From Bacillota bacterium (lineage in GTDB: Bacteria; Bacillota; Sulfobacillia; JACIYH01), in contig JBFLXJ010000023.1 in the NCBI GenBank assembly GCA_040757085.1, positions 252,457 to 316,456 on the forward strand: DNA of 64,000 nucleotides, in the 5' to 3' direction. How positions within the stretch are numbered: the stretch's first letter is position 1; each line of letters opens with the position of its first letter. The translations under genes and the position numbers were made by a program. This document shows positions 48,085-55,665 of this stretch, piece after piece. The notes under the pieces were generated by a model. The model was not told the origin of the DNA. It was given only the letters and a program-made list of their open reading frames with translations, and ran no database searches.

Positions 48085-49722
48085 CTAGGGGATGGGTAGT
48101 ACCGCATAGGCAGGTTGGAGCGAACCCACCGGTGGGGTCACGGGTTCCGGCTGCGGTACGGCCGGCTTCGCTTCGCCACTCCCCTGGGTGGGCGGAGGCA
48201 GCAGGATGGTGGGTTCCCCCGCCCGGGTGGTATTCCCGACGTCAGGAGAAGTGTCCGGCAGGGCGGGCTCTCCAGAGTGCCCCGTCATGTCCCGGGCGTC
48301 GACAGTGGGTTCGTGGGGGACGCTAGGAATGCCCACGACTCCAGCCGTTTGCCGTGTGATCAGCCCGCTCGTTGCCTCGTCATCACCCCAGTGCACAGCC
48401 CCGGTGACAGCCTCGGTGACAGGGGTCATCTGCTGGGCGGTGCGCGCTGTCACGGTTGCTTCCCTACTCGTCTCGGGAACTTCTGTAAAGACCCCTTGCA
48501 CCAGTTGGCCGGCCGTTTGTGTGACCGTAGAAGCGGTGCCAGGTGGCACGGCGCTCTCGTACGCTGCGGGAGATGGAGTCTGACCTTGTAGCTGGTTGCT
48601 ACCAGAGGCCGTTGAGCCTTTCTCGGCCGTTTGCTGCTTCTGTTCTTTGGCGGATATTCCACGCTCGACTGGCACGACCCGGGACTGGTTGACCGGTGCA
48701 GGCTCGTGCGGGTCACCGCCACCGTGGGCGAAGGGATCCACGTAGGGGTACGAAGAGCTGTCCTGGTTTACGGGGACCAGCCGTTGGATGACCGGTCCGA
48801 GCACCATGTTGCTGTCAAACAGGTTGCTGACGCCCACCTGGGCGAGAAGCTCGCTCAGGTCCAGGGTGCGGGCTTTGCTTCCCTGGTCCCCGTGCAGAGC
48901 CTTCCGAATGAGGAGATACCGGGACACAGTGACTCCTGCGGCACTGGCCTCTCGATACAAGCGAGCGCGGGCCTCGTAGACAAACACCGTACCGCCCGCG
49001 CGGTGGCGCATCAAGGAACGTTCTACGGCCTGATAAGCAGCATCAGGTGCCAACGAGAGATCATTTCCAATCATGCGCAGGCGAACGAATGCGATGAACA
49101 CAACGTTTCGCTGACTGGGAGAAAGGTACCCGAGGTGCCAGGCTTGGTCCAAGAGACGGGTTAGCGCGTCTGCGAGGTCGAGGCCCGCCACGGAAACGCT
49201 CCGCAGCAAGTGCGACGCATGGGCGTTCAATGGCTCAGCGGTAAGAACGCGACCGGACCGATCGAGAGCCAAGTTGAGGCTCGGGTTGAGGTCTATGGCC
49301 ACCACGGCGGCTGGTCCGGCTAGGGCGGCCCAGAGACTCCACATCAAAGCCAAGAGGAACACCGCGGCCGCAAGCGCACAGCGCTTCCACGGGCCGATCT
49401 GCACCCACGCGCGCCAAGCCCGGGGGCCGGCCAAGCGTTCTGCTGGTACCCGGGGGTTTTCCGCTGCGACGGTATTTACCGGTGGCTGCTCCCTCAGGAG
49501 GGTGATACAATCAGCGGTTAAGATGTCGCATGGTACGGAAGCACTGGAGCGCCTAGCCGGATCGGGGACCGCACGCAGCCGGTAGCAGGCTCCAATCCGG
49601 GGAACAGGGCCGCGGAACGGCACCTCCAGGAAAAAACCGTTGTCTGTCAGTACCACGGCCTTATCGCCATTGACCGCTACCACTAGAGCGCCGCGGTCTG
49701 AGTTCGTGCTACTCTGCGTCAT
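48085..49722 (-). CDS. rsgI: RsgI-type transmembrane anti-sigma factor
   Basis: The 545-residue protein begins with the RsgI N-terminal anti-sigma domain (GALVVAVNGDKAVVLTDNG). A single transmembrane helix follows near residues 114-135 (KRCALAAAVFLLALMWSLW). Outside the membrane is the conserved IDLNPSLNLALD, whose Asn146-Pro147 matches the reported autoproteolysis site of RsgI proteins. The later region (LLIRKALHGDQ, then a Pro/Gln/Thr-rich tail) is the extracytoplasmic part; no carbohydrate-binding or enzyme domain is recognisable. The stop is 34 bases from sigI's end. Its start follows GGAGAGACC. Confidence 0.88.
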   Translation of the reverse strand: MTQSSTNSDRGALVVAVNGDKAVVLTDNGFFLEVPFRGPVPRIGACYRLRAVPDPARRSSASVPCDILTADCITLLREQPPVNTVAAENPRVPAERLAGPRAWRAWVQIGPWKRCALAAAVFLLALMWSLWAALAGPAAVVAIDLNPSLNLALDRSGRVLTAEPLNAHASHLLRSVSVAGLDLADALTRLLDQAWHLGYLSPSQRNVVFIAFVRLRMIGNDLSLAPDAAYQAVERSLMRHRAGGTVFVYEARARLYREASAAGVTVSRYLLIRKALHGDQGSKARTLDLSELLAQVGVSNLFDSNMVLGPVIQRLVPVNQDSSSYPYVDPFAHGGGDPHEPAPVNQSRVVPVERGISAKEQKQQTAEKGSTASGSNQLQGQTPSPAAYESAVPPGTASTVTQTAGQLVQGVFTEVPETSREATVTARTAQQMTPVTEAVTGAVHWGDDEATSGLITRQTAGVVGIPSVPHEPTVDARDMTGHSGEPALPDTSPDVGNTTRAGEPTILLPPPTQGSGEAKPAVPQPEPVTPPVGSLQPAYAVLPIP

Positions 49723-49801
49723 CGGACGGTCTCTCCATCCATTTCACGCCGCGAGACCGCAGACGTACACTCATGTTTGCCGACCTTCCCCTTGGGATAT
49801 A

Positions 49802-49831
49802 TACGCGGGCTAAAACACCCTCCGGGGGGTT
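49802..49831 (-). promoter_or_regulatory. Putative SigI-type promoter of rsgI
   Basis: On the minus strand AACCCCCC (49831-49824) is followed after 18 bases by CGTA (49805-49802), exactly as at the first protease gene. The rsgI start is 80 bases farther. Confidence 0.6.
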
Positions 49832-49862
49832 GACGCAACCCGGTTTTGGAGCCGCTGCCCTT

Positions 49863-49892
49863 ACCCCCCGAAATCACAGGCGTCCGTACGTA
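49863..49892 (+). promoter_or_regulatory. Putative SigI-type promoter of the second S8 protease
   Basis: ACCCCCC at 49863-49869 is followed by CGTA at 49885 and again at 49889, spacings of 15 and 19. The start codon is about 75 bases on. Confidence 0.55.
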
Positions 49893-49964
49893 TTAGTCGT
49901 AAGCATCATAGCTGGTTTGGCCAACGGTGTCCAGATGCTTGAGGCACCCGGGAGGTGATGACCT

Positions 49965-52900
49965 GTGTGCGGACCGCGGTGCAGGCGCAGTCTTATGCGC
50001 CTTCTTCTGACAGTGGTTCTTGTCGCATGCGTCGCGGTCACGGCTGGTGCCCCCACACGGGCATTGGTCCAAAACGACCTTGGTGCAGCAGCAGGTGCTT
50101 CGGTGAGCGGTACGCAAGGAGTTACAGAGGGTGGGACCGAGGTGCTTGACGGCACGGTGCAGCCAGCTCCAGGTTCGGTGCAGGACACCCTTGAGGGAGG
50201 AGCGAGCAGCCTCCAGCTCGGCGTCGAAGGCACCGCGGGCCCGCTCCAAAGTGCGATCACGGATTCGGCCAGCCCCGTCCAGGGTGCCGCCGAAGGTGCT
50301 GTGGAAGCGGTTAGCCAAGGTATCTCGGGGACCACAGGAACGCTGCAGGACGCCGTTGGGAACGTGGGCGGGGGCTTGGAGGATGCGCTGCGTGGTGTCG
50401 TGGATAGGGCTACAGCCCCCTTACAGGAAAATGCCGGCTTGCCCGGCCTGGGGGGTGCCGGTGAGAATCCGGCCCCGGCCGCTGAAGCCCCGGAGGAGCG
50501 GCCGGTGCCCGAACGCGTGCTGGCAATTATCGTCTGCGACCATGGAGCCACTAGTCGTACCCTGGAAGCTCTCTCCGCCCTTGGCGTAACTGGTGGCGTT
50601 GTGTTCCAGCACCTACCCATGGTGGCGGTTGCCGTCGACGCTCGCCAGTTGGCCATGCTGAGGAGGGTGCCGGGTGTCCGGTCGGTGTTCCTGGACCGAC
50701 CTCTAGAGTGCTACCTCAACGAAAGCGTTCCCACCATCGGCGCTCCTGCGGTCTGGCATGTCCTGGGATTCACCGGGCGCGGGGTGACGGTGGCCGTGGT
50801 TGACACGGGCATTGATGCCACACACCCCGACCTGTTGTTTGGGGGCAAGACGGTTGAAAACGTGAAGGTGGCAGGTGGGCGGAGCTTGCTCGAGGGCTCG
50901 GGGTTCGAGGGTTTTGTACTGCCCGTGTACCTGACGCGTCAGCTGGTCACGGACACTACCAGCGGTCACGGGACTCATGTGGCTGGTATCGTTGCGGGAA
51001 CTGGATCCGCGAGTAGCGGTGCCCGCAACGGCGCGTACGTGGGGGTGGCGCCGGGCGCCTCGCTGGTTGGGATCGGTACCGGAGAAGGGTTGTCGCTGTT
51101 TTCGGTCCTGGAGGCCTTCGACTGGATCCTTGCTAACAAGGAGCGCTACAACATCCGCGTGGTTAACAACAGCTGGGGCACTTCCGGGCAGTTCAATCCT
51201 GATGATCCCATAAACGTGGCGACGCGAGCCCTCTATGATCGGGGCATAGTGGTGGTTTTCGCTGCTGGCAACAGTGGGCCCAGCCCCGACACGCTGAACC
51301 CTTACGCGGTGGCGCCGTGGGTGACCGGCGTGGCGGCTGCCTGCAAGGAAGGAGATGTGGCGGACTTCTCCTCGCGGGGTGTACCGGGCGACGACCTGTA
51401 CCGGCCGACCGTAACTGCCCCAGGGGTGGCCATCGTATCTGCCCGGACCAAGACGGTGGGCATCACTGCCCTTGCAGCCGCTGACGATTCCAGTGGCATC
51501 CCGCCCGATTTCATCCCGTTCTATACCACCATGAGCGGTACGAGCATGGCGGCTCCCCACGTCGCGGGTGTGGTCGCCCTCATGCTCGAGGCAAATCCGC
51601 GCTTGGACCCGGAGACGGTGAAGGAGATCCTGATCAACACGGCCCGGCCGATGGGGGGCCGTCTGCCCTACGAGGTGGGCGCAGGCCTCGTCGATGCTGA
51701 GGCGGCGGTACGGGAGGCACTGACCCTCGACACGCCCGAGAAGATCCGTGCTTATCGAGTCCGGGAAGCGAGGAACCAGGACGCTGTGGACGGATCCTGG
51801 GCCACCGTAGCAGGAACCCTGGGTCCATCCCTGACGTACGCAATAGGTGACGGGGTCTTTTATACCGTCAAGGTGCCGCCCCGCACGGTGCGGCTGTGGG
51901 TCAGGTTGTCTTGGGACAGCGAACTCAACGACCTCGACCTATTTGTGACCTCCCCGGATAGCGCTCAGAGGATTGCGTCTCAGCGCTTCCAGATCATGGA
52001 GGGTGGTGCGTGGGAGAGTGTGATCGTCGAGTCGCCCATGGAGGGTGCCTGGACGGTGAGCGTGCGCGGCTGGTTGAACGCTCCGACCGCGTACCGCCTT
52101 TCTTACCGCGTCAGCGCGGCAGTTACCGGTCAGCCCGGAGAGTCCGGCAGCGGGGGGCCCGGCGGCGATGCTGGCGCAGGCGGTGGCACGGTGGGGGAAC
52201 CCCAGCCTGGTGACGGCACCGGCACCCCTCAGGAGCCCGGGAGGGATCACACGCGAACGCCCGGCGGGGCTGCACCGGGCGGTCAGACAAGTGGTGGCTG
52301 GGGCGGTACGGAGGTAGCAAGGGGCGCTAGCGCGGGTCAGGGTGGCCCCTCAGAGGGTAGTGGGTACGCAGGAGGGCAGGCCGGTGGTGCTAAACTACTG
52401 GCTGCTACTGACAATGAGCGGCGCAACCTGGTCTGGCAGTGGGCGCTGGCTCGGGGGCAAGTCCGCGCGGGCACGTTTCTGCCTATTGCTGGCGGAAGGT
52501 TCTTAGACGTAGCGGATCACTGGGCTGCGCCAACCCTGACCTTGCTCGCGGAGTTGGGCATCGTGCGTGGCGTTCGGGTCGCCCAGGGGGTGGCCTTGTA
52601 TCCAGACCGCGCCATCACTCGAGCGGAACAGGTTGCCATGCTCGGTCGTGCTCTGGCTTATATCGAGGGTCGACCCGACCCGGCAAGCGCTCCCCATGGG
52701 CGGGCGATCTTCGGTGACGTGGTGGGGCACTGGGCTGAACCGTATGTGACAGACCTGTTCGCGCGAGGTTTAGTGCGCGGCGTGCCTGAAAAGGGCGGGG
52801 CTCCGCGGTTTTTCCCGGAGAACCAGGGCACGCGGGCGCAGGCCGCCGTGTTGATTGCGCGGGCGCTCGGCTTGCCAGAGCAGGTGATGGGTAGCCCCGA

Positions 52901-53111
52901 GTACGACGTGCCCTTCGTGGACGCGAGAGGGCATTGGGCTGAAGGGGCTATCTGCAGCCTGTGGCAGGCCGGCCTGGTTAGTGGGTGTCCCGGCCGAGTC
53001 TTCGAGCCGGATCGTGCTATAACCCGGGCGGAATTTGCCACGCTGATCATGCGTCTGCTGGCCTCCAAGGTGGCTGGTCAGCCGGTGGCAACTGGGGGAG
53101 GTGGCAGGTAG
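49965..53111 (+). CDS. SLH-anchored subtilisin-family (S8) protease
   Basis: A 1048-residue protease starting at GTG 49965 after GGGAGGTGAT. Signal peptide (MRLLLTVVLVACVAVTAGAP), then a low-complexity amphipathic region (residues ~35-160), an I9-like propeptide, and the catalytic domain with Asp280 (VAVVDTGIDATHPDL), His335 (GHGTHVAGIVAG) and Ser527 (GTSMAAPHVAGVVAL). The oxyanion Asn (FAAGNSGP) is intact. A beta-sandwich-like segment (WVRLSWDSELNDLDLFVTSP) is followed by a Gly/Thr-rich linker. The last 200 residues hold three SLH repeats (FLDVADHWAAPTLTLLAELG, IFGDVVGHWAEPYV, PFVDARGHWAEGAICSL), which anchor proteins to secondary cell-wall polymer. The catalytic residues suggest an active cell-wall-bound protease. 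Confidence 0.93.
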   Translation: MCGPRCRRSLMRLLLTVVLVACVAVTAGAPTRALVQNDLGAAAGASVSGTQGVTEGGTEVLDGTVQPAPGSVQDTLEGGASSLQLGVEGTAGPLQSAITDSASPVQGAAEGAVEAVSQGISGTTGTLQDAVGNVGGGLEDALRGVVDRATAPLQENAGLPGLGGAGENPAPAAEAPEERPVPERVLAIIVCDHGATSRTLEALSALGVTGGVVFQHLPMVAVAVDARQLAMLRRVPGVRSVFLDRPLECYLNESVPTIGAPAVWHVLGFTGRGVTVAVVDTGIDATHPDLLFGGKTVENVKVAGGRSLLEGSGFEGFVLPVYLTRQLVTDTTSGHGTHVAGIVAGTGSASSGARNGAYVGVAPGASLVGIGTGEGLSLFSVLEAFDWILANKERYNIRVVNNSWGTSGQFNPDDPINVATRALYDRGIVVVFAAGNSGPSPDTLNPYAVAPWVTGVAAACKEGDVADFSSRGVPGDDLYRPTVTAPGVAIVSARTKTVGITALAAADDSSGIPPDFIPFYTTMSGTSMAAPHVAGVVALMLEANPRLDPETVKEILINTARPMGGRLPYEVGAGLVDAEAAVREALTLDTPEKIRAYRVREARNQDAVDGSWATVAGTLGPSLTYAIGDGVFYTVKVPPRTVRLWVRLSWDSELNDLDLFVTSPDSAQRIASQRFQIMEGGAWESVIVESPMEGAWTVSVRGWLNAPTAYRLSYRVSAAVTGQPGESGSGGPGGDAGAGGGTVGEPQPGDGTGTPQEPGRDHTRTPGGAAPGGQTSGGWGGTEVARGASAGQGGPSEGSGYAGGQAGGAKLLAATDNERRNLVWQWALARGQVRAGTFLPIAGGRFLDVADHWAAPTLTLLAELGIVRGVRVAQGVALYPDRAITRAEQVAMLGRALAYIEGRPDPASAPHGRAIFGDVVGHWAEPYVTDLFARGLVRGVPEKGGAPRFFPENQGTRAQAAVLIARALGLPEQVMGSPEYDVPFVDARGHWAEGAICSLWQAGLVSGCPGRVFEPDRAITRAEFATLIMRLLASKVAGQPVATGGGGR

Positions 53112-53136
53112 GGGCATAATATAACCTGATCTAGAG

Positions 53137-53239
53137 CTTACCTCGATAAAGGCAAACCCGGCGAAAGCCGGGGACGCAAAGCCATCGGGTCTACGGCGTC
53201 CGTGAGGACGCTATGACGGCTGGGCTGCCGAAGGGTAGG
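53137..53239 (+). ncRNA. Cyclic di-GMP-I (GEMM) riboswitch
   Basis: P1 is CTTACCT (53137-53143) with GGGTAGG (53233-53239). P2 is GGCAAACC-CGGC-GAAA-GCCG-GGGACGCAAAGCC (53151 on), the GEMM-I hallmark. P3 is capped by a GCGTCC-GTGA-GGACGC hairpin and ends GACGGCTGGGCTGCCG. The sequence next to P2 (ATAAAGGCAAACC) resembles canonical c-di-GMP sensors rather than cGAMP variants. It precedes the third S8 protease gene. Confidence 0.92.
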
Positions 53240-53264
53240 GGTGGAAATGCAGAGACCTTGCGAT

Positions 53265-53293
53265 CCCTCGGTGTCAGCCGAGGGCTTTTCTTT
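53265..53293 (+). terminator. Intrinsic terminator of the c-di-GMP riboswitch
   Basis: CCCTCGG and CCGAGGG form a 7-bp stem with a 6-base loop, followed by CTTTTCTTT. The 5' stem CCCT can alternatively pair with AGGG of the riboswitch P1 strand, so ligand binding would favour termination (an off switch). The 3' arm GAGGG also serves as ribosome binding site for the TTG at 53292. Confidence 0.8.
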
Positions 53294-54605
53294 GCAGCTG
53301 GGGTGGTGTCGGTTTGGAGCGGCGGTTGTTGCGCTGCTCCTGACTACCGCGCTCGTGGGCTTGCCCTGCGTGCCGCGAGGTTGGCAACCCGCGGATGCTG
53401 CATGCCGACTTCCTGTTGCCGGTGGGCAGTTGAAGGGGGCGGACGTGGGATTAGCGGAGGCAGGACAAGCGCAGATGTGGCACGTTGTGACGTACAGTCG
53501 GGTGCCCGGGCGGGAAGATCTCGCCAGATTGCAGCGGGCTGGTGCCACCGGGGGTTGGGTATTGCGGCACCTTCGCATGGTGGCGGTCAAGGTACGTACT
53601 AACGAGGTGGAGCGGTTGGCAGCACTAGACGGCGTGCTCTCCGTCTATCCGGGAGAGCGGGCTGTGTTCGTTCCCAGCCCTGTTCCTGAGGGGGCAGATC
53701 GGATTTCCGGCCTCCGTGAACCGGTGGCACTTGCTGCTGCTCTGGTCAGGGGCGTCCGAGTGCAGATGGGTGGGGCTACCGGGGGCAGGGGCGATGCTGC
53801 GAGTGAGGAAATTCCCGCCGTGGCGCTGGTGGACACCGGACTGGATGAGACACACCCCGCGTTTGCGGACGTGGTCGTCCGCGCCAACCTCAGGTTCAAG
53901 CTCGACTCTGCTCCCACCGATTTCCAGTGCCCGTCGGCCACCCCGTGGGAGAGCCACTGTGATCCGGTCGGTCATGGCACGGCCGTGGCGGGGGCCGTCT
54001 TGGCGGGGTGGGAGGCAGCTGAACGCTCGACGGGTGGGCGGTCGAGCGAGTGTCTTTCCGAGGGGTCGCATGCGGCCCGCCGCATGGTCCCGGCCCTCGC
54101 TTTGGTGTCGTTGAGCGCTGGCAATAGCCCCGCGTGGGTTGTGGAAGTGCTGGCCGCCATGGATTACGTTATGGGACACGGCGCTTCTCTGGGAGTGCGG
54201 GTTATTAACAATAGCTGGGCCGTGGGGGGCCCATGGGACCCCCGGCACCCCATTAACGTGGCCACGCGTCAGCTTGCCGAGGCCGGGTTCGTCGTTGTGT
54301 TTAGTGCCAGGAGTGCCGACGGCGAGTTCAACGCGTTTGCTCGTGCCCCCTGGGTGATTCCTGTAGATGGAAGGTCGGTGGAAGGAGCAGTGAGTGCCGC
54401 TCCGCTAGTGCAGGTTGTCCCGCCCGTTCCGGGGGAGCCGCTTCAACCCGGGCGGTTGCAGGTGGTACTGGTCGGTCCCCGGTTGGTACCCGGTGTTCCG
54501 CTTGCCGGCACATCGAATCTGACGGCCATCAACGGCACCAGCGCTGCGGCGGGATACGTTTCCGGGTGGCTGTTGTGGGCTGCCAGCTGCCCCGGACAGC
54601 GATGA
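53292..54605 (+). CDS. Degenerate exported subtilisin-like (S8) protein
   Basis: The 437-residue protein starts at TTG 53292, inside the terminator's U-tract and eight bases after GAGGG; a start at GTG 53241 or ATG 53247 would put the terminator inside the coding region. A signal peptide (RFGAAVVALLLTTALVG) and I9-like propeptide come first. The triad is kept: Asp181 (ALVDTGLDETHPAF), His228 (GHGTAVAGAV) and Ser417 (NGTSAAAGYVSG). But the oxyanion Asn of the FAAGN motif is replaced by Ser341 (FSARSADG). The Pro-His after the Ser is lost too, and the protein lacks SLH repeats. It may be a weak or dead protease, perhaps a regulator or decoy. It lies behind a c-di-GMP riboswitch. Confidence 0.8.
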   Translation: MQLGWCRFGAAVVALLLTTALVGLPCVPRGWQPADAACRLPVAGGQLKGADVGLAEAGQAQMWHVVTYSRVPGREDLARLQRAGATGGWVLRHLRMVAVKVRTNEVERLAALDGVLSVYPGERAVFVPSPVPEGADRISGLREPVALAAALVRGVRVQMGGATGGRGDAASEEIPAVALVDTGLDETHPAFADVVVRANLRFKLDSAPTDFQCPSATPWESHCDPVGHGTAVAGAVLAGWEAAERSTGGRSSECLSEGSHAARRMVPALALVSLSAGNSPAWVVEVLAAMDYVMGHGASLGVRVINNSWAVGGPWDPRHPINVATRQLAEAGFVVVFSARSADGEFNAFARAPWVIPVDGRSVEGAVSAAPLVQVVPPVPGEPLQPGRLQVVLVGPRLVPGVPLAGTSNLTAINGTSAAAGYVSGWLLWAASCPGQR

Positions 54606-54719
54606 CGGATGAGCTGGGTACGCTGGGTCCGGTTACGAATCCTGGTGGTCGACTTTTGGTGGATTGTTCCTCGCCTTCCTCATGGATTCCCCGTTTCACA
54701 CGAGGTTGTGGCTGGCGCG

Positions 54720-55330
54720 CACGAGGCGATTAGATCCGGTTGGCGACTGTGGGATCAAGAATCGTGCCGTGCCAGTGTTCGATGGGAAGCTGGGTGACCA
54801 CGGTAATGGATCGCGTCCCGGCGCGATCATCGATCACGTCGAGTGTGCCCCGCGACTGCTGGGTGCCAAGCGGCGCGATCCCGAGGTGTCCAGCACGAGC
54901 ACATCTTGCCCGTAGCGAGGCTGCGCATGAGCGTGCGGGCAAGGGCGCGGGGCGCATGGTAGTCGATATCCCCCGTGCAGGGGGGAAGCCTTAACCTAGC
55001 CTCCTTGAGCAGCCTGGCCAGCAGCGTCCTGGTTGATGGTCCACTCCTGGTCCACGAGCAGCCAAAGGCCCTGTGAGTGAGGCGCTCGGGGGTGAGGTGC
55101 TCCCGGTGCCAGGGGGGTGTTCGGGATTGGTGCCCTTCCGGTAACTGCGAGCGTGGCTGGCCACCCGGCGACCCTTGTGGATGATCTCCACCGTGGCGGC
55201 GGTGTAGCGGCCGTCCACCTGCTCTTTGAGCCGGTAGGGAACGCTGCAACAGTTGTCCTCCACGTCCACGCGCTAGTTGATGTTAACCCGGGCCTTATTC
55301 CACCGGGCAACCTCGTATCTTTGGGGCGGC
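54720..55330 (-). mobile_element. Degraded IS21-family element (istA 3' part and istB remnants)
   Basis: Read on the minus strand, the first part is the C-terminal end of an IstA transposase (DVEDNCCSVPYRLKEQVDG, VEIIHKGRRVASHARSY), at about 55269-55080. Next, around 55000-54910, comes IstB-like LLKEARLRLPPCTGDIDYHA and RTLMRSLATGKM. Then, after a deletion of the P-loop part and frameshifts, the IstB end RSITVVTQLPIEHWHGTILD (about 54810-54735). No intact ends or target duplications were found. The element is dead. Confidence 0.75.
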
Positions 55331-55410
55331 AGCGTTTTCAGGGCTGCCTACTGGCGTGAACAGGAGCTGGTGCCGCTCAAGGACTCCTCTGCCCGACCTC
55401 GGGATTCTTG

Positions 55411-55475
55411 GCGAACCGCCGGACGCGGACCCGCATGTCCGGTGTGAGAGGCTCCGGGGTGACCCCGGACTTGAT
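55411..55475 (+). mobile_element. Group II intron 3'-end remnant (domains V and VI)
   Basis: GCGAACCGCCGG and CATGTCCGGTG form an 8-bp stem, a 2-base AT bulge on the 3' strand and a short capped top stem, as in domain V. After TGAGAGG comes CCGGGG-TGA-CCCCGG (domain VI-like) and the end ACTTGAT. No reverse transcriptase is nearby, so it is a fragment. Confidence 0.5.
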
Positions 55476-55538
55476 GATGCGGCCACCGGAACCAAGGGTG
55501 ATGTGGGCCCTCACAATGCGCGCTAACGTTCTCTGAAT

Positions 55539-55566
55539 TTGAGATCGATAATCCTGCCGGTATAAA
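55539..55566 (+). promoter_or_regulatory. Sigma-A-type promoter of the wzz-like gene
   Basis: TTGAGA (55539-55544) and TATAAA (55561-55566) are 16 bases apart. The start is 100 bases on. Confidence 0.65.
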
Positions 55567-55665
55567 GGGGAACCGGGTGGCGCGTCGAAATCTCCCGATG
55601 GGGGCAGGGCGAGCCTGGGGTGTTCCGGCCCGGTTCTGCCTTTTCACTCCGGGAGGTCGGCCGAG

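Larger units (their letters stand above)
49723..49964. other. Divergent promoter region of rsgI and the second S8 protease
   Basis: The 242-base gap holds two outward-facing SigI-like promoters, one on each strand, and no gene. Confidence 0.55.
54606..55665. other. Mobile-element graveyard upstream of the wzz-like gene
   Basis: This stretch of about 1060 bases has no intact gene. It contains degraded IS21 transposase genes on the minus strand, the 3' end of a group II intron on the plus strand, and finally the promoter of the wzz-like gene. Confidence 0.7.

Noticed and set aside
43198-53300. A fourth SigI-like promoter before the third protease.
   Set aside because: The interval 53112-53137 has only an AT-rich CATAATATAAC element and no C-run, so the c-di-GMP unit seems to be under other control.
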